Origin: Streptomyces sp. MBT65
Lineage (GTDB): Bacteria > Actinomycetota > Actinomycetes > Streptomycetales > Streptomycetaceae
Assembly: GCF_016612545.1 (NCBI RefSeq)
Contig: NZ_JAENRY010000046.1
Coordinates: 1 to 37,747 of the forward strand
DNA: 37,747 nt
Reading direction: 5' to 3'
The position numbers and the translations under genes were made by a program. The notes under the pieces are model-generated. The model did not search any database, was not told the DNA's origin, and was given only the letters and a program-made list of their open reading frames with translations. This document shows, in pieces, positions 21,593 to 30,281 of this stretch. Numbering within the stretch: position 1 is the first letter of the stretch; the number at the start of each line of letters is the position of its first letter.

Positions 21593-22402
21593 ATGTCCCA
21601 CACCGCTCACATACGCAGCCACCGGAAACCCCGCCGCAGCGCGACGACGAACATCGCCGTGCGTGCCGGAGTTGCCGGTGGCGTTCTCAGCATGGCGGCG
21701 GCTGGTGCAGCCTCGGCCAACGCTGCCGAGACGACGCAGACCCTGCAACTGCCCACCCTGACCGCCGACCTGTCCGCACAGGTCGCCCAGTCCGCCGAGG
21801 CCACGCAGCAGGCCGCGGCGAACTACCAGCTGCAGGCCGAGCGCGACACGGCGGCCGCAAACGCCGCGAAGCAGGCCAAGGCGGACCTCGCGGACGCCAA
21901 GAAGAAGGCGGAGGCCAAGAAGAAGGCCCAGGAGACCGCTCGTAAGGACGCTGCGGCCCGCGCCGCGTCGCGCAGCGCCGAGAGGACCACCCTGGCCTCT
22001 GCTGCGACCACGAGCGCCTCCACGAGCACGTCCTCGTCGACGGCGACCGGTTCGGCCGCGGCCGTCGTGGCCTTCGTGAAGGCCCAGATCGGCAAGTCCT
22101 ATGTCCTGGGCGCCACCGGCCCCAGCGCCTACGACTGCTCCGGGCTCGTCGGGGCCGCGTTCAAGCAGGTCGGCATCAGCCTGCCGCGCGTCTCCCAGGA
22201 CCAGTCGACCGCCGGTACTCAGGTGTCCCTGAGCAACCTTCAGGCCGGCGACATCCTGTACTGGGGCAGCGCGGGCAGCGCCTACCACGTGGCGGTGTAC
22301 GTGGGCGACGGCATGTTCGTCGGCGCGCAGAATCCCTCCACCGGCATCGTGGAGCGCCCGCTCTCCTACGACATGCCGACCGGTGCGGTGCGGGTGCTCT
22401 GA
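21593..22402 (+). CDS. secreted NlpC/P60 peptidoglycan hydrolase
   Basis: The 269-residue protein is a likely D,L-endopeptidase acting on cell-wall stem peptides. The basic start, twin-Arg-like RKPRRS stretch and hydrophobic segment ending in ANA-A (about residue 45) form the signal peptide. A Lys/Ala-rich coiled coil (about 60-140) and a Ser/Thr linker precede the C-terminal NlpC/P60 domain. Catalytic Cys is in YDCSGLVGAAF and His in YHVAVYVGDG; the third polar residue is probably within GAQNP. The ATG at 21593 gives the usual signal-peptide position, though its ribosome site is weak and GTG 21536 is also open. It is divergent from nuoA and ends at a hairpin. Confidence 0.9.
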   Translation: MSHTAHIRSHRKPRRSATTNIAVRAGVAGGVLSMAAAGAASANAAETTQTLQLPTLTADLSAQVAQSAEATQQAAANYQLQAERDTAAANAAKQAKADLADAKKKAEAKKKAQETARKDAAARAASRSAERTTLASAATTSASTSTSSSTATGSAAAVVAFVKAQIGKSYVLGATGPSAYDCSGLVGAAFKQVGISLPRVSQDQSTAGTQVSLSNLQAGDILYWGSAGSAYHVAVYVGDGMFVGAQNPSTGIVERPLSYDMPTGAVRVL

Positions 22403-22426
22403 GCCCGCGCACGACGCCGTGAGCAT

Positions 22427-22455
22427 GGGACCGTTGCCTCGGGGGCAGCGGTCCC
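22427..22455 (+). terminator. hairpin terminator after the NlpC/P60 gene
   Basis: GGGACCG (22427-22433) pairs with CGGTCCC (22449-22455), with TGCC/GGCA continuing the stem inside a 5-nt loop. It lies 25 bp past the stop codon. Confidence 0.7.
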
Positions 22456-22481
22456 CTCGGCGTACCCCGAGCAGGCTCCAC

Positions 22482-22526
22482 GCTCTCCGGGCGTCCCTGG
22501 CACGGCTCTCCGGGCGTCCCTGGCAC
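22482..22526. repeat. two tandem 23-bp repeats
   Basis: GCTCTCCGGGCGTCCCTGGC plus AC occurs exactly at 22482-22503 and 22505-22526, a 23-bp period. It runs directly into a second tandem array. Confidence 0.8.
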
Positions 22527-22587
22527 CGGAGTTCGCGGCTTCGTCACCGGAGTTCGCCGCTTTCCTACCGGAGTTCGCGGCTTCCCT
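22525..22587. repeat. three tandem 21-bp repeats upstream of def
   Basis: Copies start at 22525, 22546 and 22567, each beginning ACCGGAGTTCGC with a C or G next and then GCTT; the period is exactly 21 bp. The array ends 75 bp before the peptide deformylase start. The minus strand could encode an EAANSG-type heptad repeat, but I see no gene to hold it. Confidence 0.8.
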
Positions 22588-22661
22588 GAAAGGCTCTTCT
22601 CTCAAGGTTCTTCAGTTCGGCTGACCACACAGCCGGACGCCAAACCCGAGGAGAGCAAGTC

Positions 22662-23288
22662 ATGCCACGTGTCTTCGTCCAGGGCAGCCCCGTCGACTCC
22701 TACCCCCGCCCCGCACCCGAGGCCGGACGCGGCCGCGTGCGGCGCGTCACCGAGGTCGGTGAAGAGGTCCTGCACCGGCCGAGCCGGGACGTCACCGAGT
22801 TCGGGCCCGATCTCGCCGCGCTCATCGACGACATGTTCCTCACCATGTACGTCGCCGACGGAGCGGGCCTGGCGGCCAACCAAGTGGGCGTGGATCTGCG
22901 CCTGTTCGTGTACGACTGCCCCGACGACGACGGTGTCCGACATGTCGGACACATCGTCAACCCGGTCCTCGACCCGCTCGACCCGGCCGGGCGCCGGCTG
23001 CTCGACGAGGGCGAGGGGTGCCTGTCGGTGCCGGGCGCCGTGATGGACGTACCGCGTCCCGACCGGGCCGTGGTGCGCGGGCTCGACAAGGACGGCGACG
23101 CGCTTGTGATCGAAGGCACGGGCTACTTCGCGCGCTGCCTCGCGCACGAGACCGACCACGTCAACGGCCAGGTCTATCTGGACCGCCTCTCCAAGCGGGA
23201 CCGCAAGGAGGCGCTGCGGCAGGTGGCGGACCGGCGGGACGAGGTGTTCGCCCGCCGGGCCGCCAAGACGGCCGCGCTCAGCGGCTGA
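22662..23288 (+). CDS. def: peptide deformylase
   Basis: This enzyme removes the formyl group from the N-terminal Met of new proteins. All three signature motifs are present: GAGLAANQVGV (motif 1), EGCLSVPG with the metal-binding cysteine (motif 2), and HETDHVNG with two metal-binding histidines and the catalytic glutamate (motif 3). The 208-residue protein has an N-terminal extension of about 25 residues and a charged C-terminal helix. The ATG at 22662 has GAGGAG at 22648-22653, eight bases upstream. Streptomyces usually carry several def genes; no fmt lies beside this one, so it may be an accessory copy. Tandem repeats lie in its upstream region. Confidence 0.93.
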   Translation: MPRVFVQGSPVDSYPRPAPEAGRGRVRRVTEVGEEVLHRPSRDVTEFGPDLAALIDDMFLTMYVADGAGLAANQVGVDLRLFVYDCPDDDGVRHVGHIVNPVLDPLDPAGRRLLDEGEGCLSVPGAVMDVPRPDRAVVRGLDKDGDALVIEGTGYFARCLAHETDHVNGQVYLDRLSKRDRKEALRQVADRRDEVFARRAAKTAALSG

Positions 23289-23318
23289 TCGCGCCCAAGC
23301 CCCAAGGGGGCCCTACGG

Positions 23319-24602
23319 CTACGCCTTCGGCGCCACCTTGCTCAGCCCGTTGATGATGCGGTCCATCGCGTCGCCGCCCGTCGGGTCGGTGAGGTTGGCC
23401 AGCATCTTCAGGGTGAACTTCATCAGCAGGGGGTGCGTCAGGCCGCGCTGGGCCGCGATCTTCATGACCTTCGGGTTGCCGATGAGCTTCACGAAGGCGC
23501 GGCCCAGCGTGTAGTAGCCGCCGTAGGTGTCCTTGAGGACCTGCGGGTAGCGCTGGAGGGCCAGTTCGCGGCTCGCGGGGGTCGGGCGGGCGTGGGCCTG
23601 GACGATGACGTCGGCGGCGAGCTGGCCGGACTCCATGGCGTAGGCGATGCCCTCGCCGTTGAAGGGGTTCACCAGACCGCCGGCGTCGCCGACCAGCAAC
23701 AACCCCTTCGTGTAGTGGGGTTGGCGGTTGAAGGCCATCGGGAGGGCGGCGCCGCGGATCGGGCCCGTCATGTTCTCCGGGGTGTAGCCCCAGTCCTCGG
23801 GCATGGACGCGCACCAGGCCTTCAGCACCTCGCGCCAGTCCAACTCCTTGAAGGAGTCGGAGGTGTTGAGGACACCGAGGCCGACGTTCGAGGTGCCGTC
23901 GCCCATGCCGAAGATCCAGCCGTAGCCGGGCAGCAGGCGGTCCTCGGCGCCGCGCCGGTCCCACAGTTCCAGCCAGGACTCCAGGTAGTCGTCCTCGTGG
24001 CGGGGCGAGGTGAAGTACGTGCGCACCGCGACACCCATCGGGCGGTCCTCGCGGCGGTGCAGGCCCATCGCGAGGGAGAGCCGGGTGGAGTTGCCGTCGG
24101 CGGCGACCACCAGGGGCGCATGGAAGGTGACTTCGCGTTTCTCGTCGCCGAGCTTGGCGTTGACGCCGGTGATCCGGCCGGTGCGCTCGTCGATGATCGG
24201 GGCGCCGACGTTGCAGCGCTCGTAGAGGCGGGCGCCCGCCTTCTGGGCGTTGCGGGCGAGCTGTTCGTCGAAGTCGTCGCGCTTGCGGACGAGGCCGTAG
24301 TCCGGGAAGGAGGCGAGATCCGGCCAGTCGAGCTGGAGACGGACGCCGCCGCCGATGATGCGCAGGCCCTTGTTGCGCAGCCAGCCGGCCTCCTCGGAGA
24401 TGTCGATGCCCATGGCCACGAGCTGCTTGGTGGCGCGCGGGGTGAGGCCGTCGCCGCACACCTTCTCGCGCGGAAACTGGGTCTTCTCCAGCAGGAGTAC
24501 GTCGAGTCCGGACTTGGCGAGGTGGTAGGCGGTGGCGGAGCCGGCTGGCCCCGCGCCGACGACGATCACATCGGCGGTGTTTTCGGAGAGGGGCTCGGTC
24601 AC
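23319..24602 (-). CDS. geranylgeranyl-reductase-family flavoprotein, MenJ-like
   Basis: The 427-residue FAD-dependent enzyme has an N-terminal Rossmann motif (VVGAGPAGSATAYHLAKSG, 13-31), KVCGDGLTPRA, an AADG-type second motif, and LLVGDAGGLVNPFNGEGIAYAM, the third FAD motif. This is the profile of geranylgeranyl reductases. In mycobacteria the homologue MenJ saturates one isoprene of menaquinone. Streptomyces menaquinones are partly hydrogenated, and this gene lies between nuo and menG, so a role in menaquinone side-chain reduction is the natural inference. GTG 24602 has GGGAG eight bases upstream. It converges on def and is divergent from the GNAT gene. Confidence 0.9.
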   Translation of the reverse strand: MTEPLSENTADVIVVGAGPAGSATAYHLAKSGLDVLLLEKTQFPREKVCGDGLTPRATKQLVAMGIDISEEAGWLRNKGLRIIGGGVRLQLDWPDLASFPDYGLVRKRDDFDEQLARNAQKAGARLYERCNVGAPIIDERTGRITGVNAKLGDEKREVTFHAPLVVAADGNSTRLSLAMGLHRREDRPMGVAVRTYFTSPRHEDDYLESWLELWDRRGAEDRLLPGYGWIFGMGDGTSNVGLGVLNTSDSFKELDWREVLKAWCASMPEDWGYTPENMTGPIRGAALPMAFNRQPHYTKGLLLVGDAGGLVNPFNGEGIAYAMESGQLAADVIVQAHARPTPASRELALQRYPQVLKDTYGGYYTLGRAFVKLIGNPKVMKIAAQRGLTHPLLMKFTLKMLANLTDPTGGDAMDRIINGLSKVAPKA

Positions 24603-24699
24603 GGCGGGATCTCCCGAAGTTCGCGATCTGCGTGCCGACCGGCACTGGACATGGGCAGTCTATTCAGCGTCGCTGATCACCAGGCTGAAGGGCTGCCCC

Positions 24700-25206
24700 G
24701 TGAACCGAGCTCTCCCCGCAGTACGGCTGCGTGTCCCCACCGACGAGGACGCCGTCGCCTGGCACCGGGCCTTCGACCACCCCGATGTCATGGAGTTCCA
24801 CGGCGGCCGGTCCGCGGAACTGTCCGTCTACGAGGAACTCACCGCCCGCCAGCGCCGGCACGACGCGGAGCGCGGTTTCTGCCTGTGGACGATGCTCGAC
24901 GACACCGACCGGGTCATCGGCTTCACCGGCGCCCAGCCGTGGCCGCAGGACTGGGGACCGAAGGGTGAGATCGAGATCGGCTGGCGGCTGGGACGGGAGT
25001 TCTGGGGCCAGGGGTATGCCACCGCGGCGGCGGAAGCGACCCTGGAGCGGGTGCGGGCGGCCGGGGTGCCGAGCGTGGTGGCGATGGTCCTGGCCGGCAA
25101 CACCCGGTCCATCGCGGTGACCCGGCGGCTGGGCATGAAGCTCGAGGAGGTCTTCACCACGCCCTCGCGCGCGGAGGAGGGGCACTGCTACCGGCTCGTA
25201 CTGTAA
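24700..25206 (+). CDS. GNAT-family N-acetyltransferase
   Basis: The 168-residue protein belongs to the RimJ/RimL-like acetyltransferases. The acetyl-CoA loop is visible in GREFWGQGYATAA (about 106-118), followed by the helix region VPSVVAMVLAGNTRSIAVTRRLGMKLEE. GTG 24700 has GAAGGG seven bases upstream; the open frame from 24532 overlaps the divergent reductase start and is less likely. The substrate cannot be told from sequence. It is separated from the following PASTA gene by 93 bp with imperfect repeats of GTAACT and no obvious strong terminator. Confidence 0.85.
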   Translation: MNRALPAVRLRVPTDEDAVAWHRAFDHPDVMEFHGGRSAELSVYEELTARQRRHDAERGFCLWTMLDDTDRVIGFTGAQPWPQDWGPKGEIEIGWRLGREFWGQGYATAAAEATLERVRAAGVPSVVAMVLAGNTRSIAVTRRLGMKLEEVFTTPSRAEEGHCYRLVL

Positions 25207-25299
25207 CTGAGAGTAACTAACAGCTACAGAACGACACTTGACGCTTCCGGTCGGGACCGGACCGGGGTTACCCTGCCGGTACCGCTGGGGGTGACATCT

Positions 25300-25641
25300 G
25301 TGCGCTTAACACCCAAAACACCCGAAGTGCGCGTGCCACGGCTCGTCGGCCTGATGGCCGTGGACGCGCGCGAGACGGCCCAGTCGCGCGGGCTGTTCAT
25401 CAACTCGCCGGACCGGCCCGACTTCCATCTCGCCGTCGTCGACTACGTCGTACGGCAGTACCCGCAGCCCGATGCCGAGGTGCCGCGGGACTCCGTCGTC
25501 TACGTGTGGTTCGACTTCGGTGAGGGGGACGGTGGGGGCGGTATGCGCGAGCCGCGCGTACCCCGGCCGCCGAGCGGGGGGATGCAGCGCGAGCTGGACG
25601 AGCCGCCGGGCGACGCGTTCTTCGCGTCGGTGCTCGGCTAG
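25300..25641 (+). CDS. PASTA-domain protein with an early TTA codon
   Basis: The 113-residue protein has one PASTA-type domain (about 10-80: VPRLVGLMAVDARETAQSRG, then VVRQYPQPDAEVP, then VYVWFD), the module that binds peptidoglycan or beta-lactams. No signal peptide or membrane helix is seen, so it appears cytoplasmic or non-classically placed. The remainder is a Gly/Pro/Arg-rich tail. GTG 25300 follows GGGGGTGA by five bases; in-frame GTG 25291 is an alternative with poor spacing. Codon 3 is TTA (25306-25308), the rarest Streptomyces codon, read by the bldA tRNA. The next codons (ACA, AAA, ACA) are also unusual. It converges on menG with 16 bp between. Confidence 0.8.
   Translation: MRLTPKTPEVRVPRLVGLMAVDARETAQSRGLFINSPDRPDFHLAVVDYVVRQYPQPDAEVPRDSVVYVWFDFGEGDGGGGMREPRVPRPPSGGMQRELDEPPGDAFFASVLG
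25306..25308 (+). promoter_or_regulatory. TTA (bldA-type) codon in the PASTA gene
   Basis: The codon is the third of the gene if GTG 25300 is the start, or the sixth from GTG 25291. In Streptomyces, TTA codons make translation depend on the developmentally timed bldA leucyl-tRNA. I noticed no other in-frame TTA in the genes of this window. Confidence 0.7.
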
Positions 25642-25657
25642 CGGAGCCGCCGAGCCC

Positions 25658-26362
25658 TCAGAGTTCCCCGGTTCCCTTGAAGCCCCGGTGCAGGGCCACG
25701 ATCCCGCCGCTCAGGTTGCGATAGGCGACCTTCGACCAGCCGGCCCCGGTCAGCCGCTCGGCCAGCGCGGGCTGGTCGGGCCAGGCGCGGATGGACTCGG
25801 CGAGATAGACGTACGCGTCCGGGTTCGAGGACACGGACCGGGCGACCGGCGGCAGCGCGCGCATCAGGTACTCGGTGTAGACCGTGCGGAAGGGTGCCCA
25901 GGTCGGGTGCGAGAACTCGCAGATCACCACCCGGCCGCCGGGCTTGGTCACCCGGTACAGCTCGCGCAGCGCGGCGTCCGTGTCCTGCACGTTCCGCAGC
26001 CCGAAGGAGATGGTCACGGCGTCGAACGTGTCGTCCTTGAACGGCAGCTTCGTGGCGTCGCCGGCCGTGAGCGGCAGCCAGGGGTGGCGCTTCTTGCCGA
26101 CCTGGAGCATGCCGAGGGAGAAGTCGCAGGGGACGACATAGGCGCCGCTCCGGGCGAAGGGGAGCGAGGACGTGGCCGTACCGGCTGCCAGGTCCAGGAT
26201 CTTCTGCGCGGGGCGGGCGTCGACCGCCTTCGTGACCTCCTTGCGCCATCGGCGGTCCTGGCCGAGCGACAGCACGTCGTTGGTGAGGTCGTACCGTTCC
26301 GCCACGTCGTCGAACATCGAGGCGACTTCGTGCGGCTGCTTGTCCAGGGATGCGCGGGTCAC
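25658..26362 (-). CDS. menG: demethylmenaquinone methyltransferase
   Basis: This SAM-dependent enzyme performs the last step of menaquinone synthesis, C-methylation of the naphthoquinone ring (MenG/UbiE family). The 234-residue protein has the SAM motif [16 protein letters not shown], a [25 protein letters not shown] segment typical of UbiE, and the ending [11 protein letters not shown]. The chosen GTG 26362 gives [13 protein letters not shown] as N terminus, as expected of the family; its ribosome site is weak. It lies downstream of the exopolysaccharide operon in the same direction, but a strong terminator hairpin stands between, so it has its own promoter or relies on read-through. Confidence 0.93.
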   Translation of the reverse strand: MTRASLDKQPHEVASMFDDVAERYDLTNDVLSLGQDRRWRKEVTKAVDARPAQKILDLAAGTATSSLPFARSGAYVVPCDFSLGMLQVGKKRHPWLPLTAGDATKLPFKDDTFDAVTISFGLRNVQDTDAALRELYRVTKPGGRVVICEFSHPTWAPFRTVYTEYLMRALPPVARSVSSNPDAYVYLAESIRAWPDQPALAERLTGAGWSKVAYRNLSGGIVALHRGFKGTGEL

Positions 26363-26378
26363 GGGCCCATTGTGGCAG

Positions 26379-26413
26379 TACGGGCCGGGCACCCCGAAGG
26401 CGCCCGGCCCGTA
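26379..26413 (-). terminator. hairpin between the acyltransferase and menG
   Basis: TACGGGCCGGGC (26379-26390) and GCCCGGCCCGTA (26402-26413) are perfect 12-bp arms with an 11-nt loop. It probably ends the exopolysaccharide operon; it lies just upstream of the menG start. Confidence 0.8.
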
Positions 26414-26444
26414 GAACCCGCTGTGAAAAGGAAGCCCGGAGACT

Positions 26445-27812
26445 TCACGACGGCAGCAGCCTCGGTTTCTTCTTCGCCGCCACGTCCTCCACCCAGCCGC
26501 ACAGCACGATGAAGAGGGCGATCAGAATCCAGCCGATGCCGAACATGAACCACTGGCTCCCCAGCGGCAGCCACTTCTCGAAGGCGGGCACCTTCCAGAA
26601 CTGGTCGGTCAGCGGCACCGCGAGCACCAGCGCGATCTCGTGCCACAGATAGATCGTCACAGCACGCGAGTTGAAGATCGTGACGATCCGGTCGAGCCGT
26701 TTGAAGCGGGTCAGCCAGGCGAAGTCGATGGCGAAGTAGGCCTTGGCCCACATCAGCAGCATGACGTAACCGGCGGACCAGTAGGTCTGGGCGAGCGGGT
26801 TCTCGTCCAGGTCGTAGGTGCCGGCCTCGGCCTGGTGCGTGAAGGCGTACCAGCCGCCGAAGACGATCGCGGCGACCGACAGCGTCACCACCAGGAACGG
26901 CTTCAGCTTCTGGAGCACCCCGTCGCGGTGCGCGAAGCCGAGGATCCAGCAGAAGAGGTACGTCGACAGGTCCCACAGGGCGTTGCCGAAGCGGTTGTCC
27001 GGCCCCGCCCACACGTACTTCAGGACCACGATCGGCACCAGCGTCAGCAGCAGCACCGGGATCGGCGCCTTGCGGAAGATCCACAGCAGCGCCGGTGAGA
27101 GCAGCACGAACCACAGATACGTCCGCAGGTACCAGAGGATCTCCCAGGCCTGAAGCCCCCAGGCGTTGCCCGGCGGATCCCCGACCGGCACCACCCAGAA
27201 GATGATCTGCCAGCCCGGCATCCAGTCGTGGATCATCATCGCGACGAGCACGAAGAAGCCCCAGAACCAGAACGGCGGCAGCAGCCTCCGCATCCGGCTC
27301 TTGACCACCTTGAACGCGGGCCGCTCCAGCGACTTCGCCATCAGCGTCCCGGCCAGCCCGAACATGATCCCCATCGAGGGGAACACCATCCCGCACCAGG
27401 CCCACCCGAAGGTGTGGTACGTCACGACCCGGATCAGCGCGACGGCCCGCAGGGTGTCGAAGTACCGGTCACGCCCCGCCGGTTTGACCGCGGGCGCGGC
27501 CTCCTCGACCACCTCCTCGACCACCGCCTCGGACTCGACCACCGGCTCCGTCTCGGGTTCCGTCTCGGGTTCCGGCTCCAACTCCGGTTCTACGACGGGA
27601 AGAGGCGCCGTCGCGTACACCGGCGGCCCGTAGTCGACGTACTGCGGAGGCTGTTGCTGCTGTTGGTACGGGTACGGGGACGGCTGCTGAGGCTGCCCGT
27701 ACGGCTGGGGCTGGCCGTACCCGTCGTAGCCGTACGGCTGTTGGGGGTACTGAGGTTGTTGCTGGGGCTGGCCGTACCCACCCCCGTATCCCGGTTGCTG
27801 CTCCCAGCTCAT
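26445..27812 (-). CDS. acyltransferase-3 family membrane protein, IcaC-like role
   Basis: The 455-residue protein has a Gln/Pro/Tyr/Gly-rich N terminus (1-70), an acidic [16 protein letters not shown] stretch (75-105), then an acyltransferase-3 domain of about ten membrane helices. The domain opens with [23 protein letters not shown], with the Arg and His characteristic of the family. AT3 proteins transfer acetyl or succinyl groups from the cytoplasm to extracytoplasmic glycans; IcaC of staphylococci is a member. The ATG at 27812 shares a base with the upstream gene's TGA (TGATG), so the two are translationally coupled. It is probably the last gene of the operon. The acyl group and target are inferred only. 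Confidence 0.85.
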   Translation of the reverse strand: MSWEQQPGYGGGYGQPQQQPQYPQQPYGYDGYGQPQPYGQPQQPSPYPYQQQQQPPQYVDYGPPVYATAPLPVVEPELEPEPETEPETEPVVESEAVVEEVVEEAAPAVKPAGRDRYFDTLRAVALIRVVTYHTFGWAWCGMVFPSMGIMFGLAGTLMAKSLERPAFKVVKSRMRRLLPPFWFWGFFVLVAMMIHDWMPGWQIIFWVVPVGDPPGNAWGLQAWEILWYLRTYLWFVLLSPALLWIFRKAPIPVLLLTLVPIVVLKYVWAGPDNRFGNALWDLSTYLFCWILGFAHRDGVLQKLKPFLVVTLSVAAIVFGGWYAFTHQAEAGTYDLDENPLAQTYWSAGYVMLLMWAKAYFAIDFAWLTRFKRLDRIVTIFNSRAVTIYLWHEIALVLAVPLTDQFWKVPAFEKWLPLGSQWFMFGIGWILIALFIVLCGWVEDVAAKKKPRLLPS

Positions 27813-30262
27813 CAGCTCGCCCCCGCCGGTGTGCCGACCTCGCCGGTGCGCTTGAGTTTCTGCCAGCGCAGCCGGCCGCCGGTCAGGGCGGTGATGGAGG
27901 AGTGGATGAGGACGAGGTACATCATCTGGCGGTAGGCCAGTTGCTGGAGCGGCATCATCAGCAGATAGCGGTACTTCTCCTTGTCCAGCCTGAACGCGTA
28001 GGCCGCGCACAGGAGTTGGATGCCGAGGACCGCGAACCACATCGCGAGGGACGCCCAGAAGTCGACGAAGATCATCGAGTAGACGGTGAAGACGTCGATC
28101 AGTGGGGCGAAGACCGGCGTGATGATCTGGAAGATCACCACCAGGGGCATGCCGACCCGGCCGAAGCGGCCCGAAGGACCCTTGTCCGTAAGGGACTTGC
28201 GGTGCTTCCACAGGGCCTGCATGGTGCCGTACGACCAGCGGTAGCGCTGCGACCAGAGCTGCTTGAGGGAGGCCGGGGCCTCCGTCCAGGCCCTGGCGTG
28301 CTCCTGGTAGACGACCCGCCAGCCCTCGCGGTGCATGGCGATGGTGATGTCCGTGTCCTCGGCGAGCGTGTCCTCGCTCATGCCGCCGACCTGGAGCACC
28401 GCCTCGCGGCGGAACGCGCCGATCGCGCCCGGGATGGTGGGCATGCAGCGCAGCAGGTCGTACATGCGGCGGTCGAGGTTGAAGCCCATCACGTACTCGA
28501 TGTGCTGCCAGGCGCCGATGACCGTGTTGCGGTTGCCGACCTTGGCGTTGCCCGCGACCGCGCCGACCTCGGGATCGGCGAAGGGCTGCACCAACTGCCG
28601 TACGGTGTCGGGTTCGAAGACGGTGTCGCCGTCCATCATCACGACGATGTCGTAACTCGCGCTGCGCACACCGTTGTTGAGGGCGGCCGGCTTGCCCGCG
28701 TTCTCCTGGCGGATGACCCGGACGTTCGTCATGCCGAAGGAGCGGGCCGCCTCGCGGGCGATCTCCGAGGTGCCGTCCGAGGAGCCGTCGTCGACGACGA
28801 TGACCTCGATCGGATGGGTGCTCTTCGCCAGCGACTCAAGGGTGTTGGCGATGCACTCCTTCTCGTTGTACGCCGGGACGATCACCGTCACCGGGCGGGT
28901 GACGGTCGGACCCCAACTGAACCGGCGTTTGTTGCGCTGTCTGTAGTGCCGCCGGGCGAGGATCAGCATCATCCCGAAGCGGCTCATCACGGCGACGCCG
29001 ACGACGGTCAAGCCTGCCGCAAGTCCCGGCACCACCCACTCGGCGACCGTGACGGCGTAGATGAGCGCCTTGCCCTCGTAGAGGGTCATGCCGGTGGCCT
29101 CGCGGTGGGCGCCCTGGAGGATCGAGGTCTGGCGGGTGCCGTTGCGGTTGGTGCCGTTGCCGGTGCCCCCGCCTGCCGCGCCCGCGCCGCCGACGGCCGA
29201 GTCGACCGGGGTCGTGCCGGTGCCGCTGCCGTTCGCTGCGCCGGTGGTGCCGGGTGCGCCGGAGGGCGCAGCGGACGGTGCCGCGGAGGGCTGGGCGCCC
29301 GCCTCGACCGTGCCGGTGCTCGTCCCGGCGGCCGCTCCGGCGCCCGCTCCCGTACCGGTCCCGCTCGCCCGCTGGGCGGCGGTGTTCTTGGCGATGGCGC
29401 CGCTCACGGTGGTGAACGTGTAGCCCTTCGCCTTCATCTTCTCGATGTACTGGGGCAGCGCCTTCATGGTCTGCGAGCGCACCCCGCCGGCGTCGTGGAA
29501 GAGCACCGAGGACCCCGAAGTCCCGGACGGCGTCGCCCACTTGATGATCTTCGCGACCCCGGGCTGCTTCCAGTCGTCGCTGTCGGTGTCGACGAAGACG
29601 CTGGTGTAGCCGGACGCGCCGAGCTTCTTGTAGACGGGGTAGCTGTAGTTGTCGATGGCGTCCGTCTCCGAGGAGTACGGCGCGCGGAACAGCGTGGTGG
29701 TGATCCCGGCCGCGCCCGCGAGCGCGAGCTGCGTCTGTTCCATCTCCCGCTTGATACGGGCGTCGCTCTGGTAGGAGAGGTCGACGTGGGTGAACGTGTG
29801 GATGCCCACCTCGTTCCCCTCCGAGACCATCTGCTTCACGATGCTCGGGTAGCGCGAGACCATCGAGCCCACCAGGAAGAACGTGCCCGGCACGTCGTAC
29901 TTCTTGAGGATCTTCAGGACCGTGGGCGTGTAGGTGGGGTTCGGGCCGTCGTCGAAGGTGAGGACGATGGTCTTCTTCGGGATGGTCTGGGTGACCGGCT
30001 TGCCGTTCCGGAAGGTCAGGATCGGGCCGCCGTTGAGCACCTTGTCGGGGACCTTGCCGGCGCTCGCGCCGTCCCGGACGCGCTGGTCGCCGCCGACTTC
30101 CGCGCGCAGGTAGCCGTCGAGCAGCATCACGCAGGTGAGGCCGAGGAGAAGCAGCAGGGCGAGAATCACTCGGGGGCGCTGGAGCGCGGCGGCCTTTCCG
30201 GCCGCGCGCTCCATCCGAGTGGGGGCGCGCCGGCGCCCACGCGAAGGAGTCGTCGTAGTCAT
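27812..30262 (-). CDS. fused NodB polysaccharide deacetylase and GT2 glycan synthase
   Basis: The 816-residue protein has an N-terminal membrane anchor (31-49) and an extracellular NodB deacetylase domain with all motifs: TFDDGP (102-107), HTFTH (155-159), RAPY (193-196), DTDSDDW (225-231) and LFHD (254-257). A low-complexity Ala/Gly/Thr/Ser/Pro linker (292-380) and membrane segments near 400-436 follow. Then comes a cytoplasmic processive GT2 domain: VDDGSSDGT, DGD (544-546), AEDTD (634-638) and QRYRW (672-676), ending in C-terminal helices. It would polymerise an N-acetylhexosamine glycan and deacetylate it outside, combining IcaA/PgaC with IcaB. It resembles what I recall of Streptomyces MatB. 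The ATG at 30262 is 19 bp past the upstream stop; its ribosome site is weak. Confidence 0.9.
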   Translation of the reverse strand: MTTTTPSRGRRRAPTRMERAAGKAAALQRPRVILALLLLLGLTCVMLLDGYLRAEVGGDQRVRDGASAGKVPDKVLNGGPILTFRNGKPVTQTIPKKTIVLTFDDGPNPTYTPTVLKILKKYDVPGTFFLVGSMVSRYPSIVKQMVSEGNEVGIHTFTHVDLSYQSDARIKREMEQTQLALAGAAGITTTLFRAPYSSETDAIDNYSYPVYKKLGASGYTSVFVDTDSDDWKQPGVAKIIKWATPSGTSGSSVLFHDAGGVRSQTMKALPQYIEKMKAKGYTFTTVSGAIAKNTAAQRASGTGTGAGAGAAAGTSTGTVEAGAQPSAAPSAAPSGAPGTTGAANGSGTGTTPVDSAVGGAGAAGGGTGNGTNRNGTRQTSILQGAHREATGMTLYEGKALIYAVTVAEWVVPGLAAGLTVVGVAVMSRFGMMLILARRHYRQRNKRRFSWGPTVTRPVTVIVPAYNEKECIANTLESLAKSTHPIEVIVVDDGSSDGTSEIAREAARSFGMTNVRVIRQENAGKPAALNNGVRSASYDIVVMMDGDTVFEPDTVRQLVQPFADPEVGAVAGNAKVGNRNTVIGAWQHIEYVMGFNLDRRMYDLLRCMPTIPGAIGAFRREAVLQVGGMSEDTLAEDTDITIAMHREGWRVVYQEHARAWTEAPASLKQLWSQRYRWSYGTMQALWKHRKSLTDKGPSGRFGRVGMPLVVIFQIITPVFAPLIDVFTVYSMIFVDFWASLAMWFAVLGIQLLCAAYAFRLDKEKYRYLLMMPLQQLAYRQMMYLVLIHSSITALTGGRLRWQKLKRTGEVGTPAGAS

Positions 30263-30281
30263 GGCTGCGGTGGCGCTCCGG

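Noticed and set aside
22482..22587. CRISPR array
   Set aside because: Repeats are contiguous with no spacers and no cas genes are present.
22366..22605. Minus-strand frame with an EAANSG-type heptad repeat
   Set aside because: The periodicity comes from the 21-bp DNA repeat; the frame overlaps the NlpC/P60 3' end and terminator and has no support as a gene.
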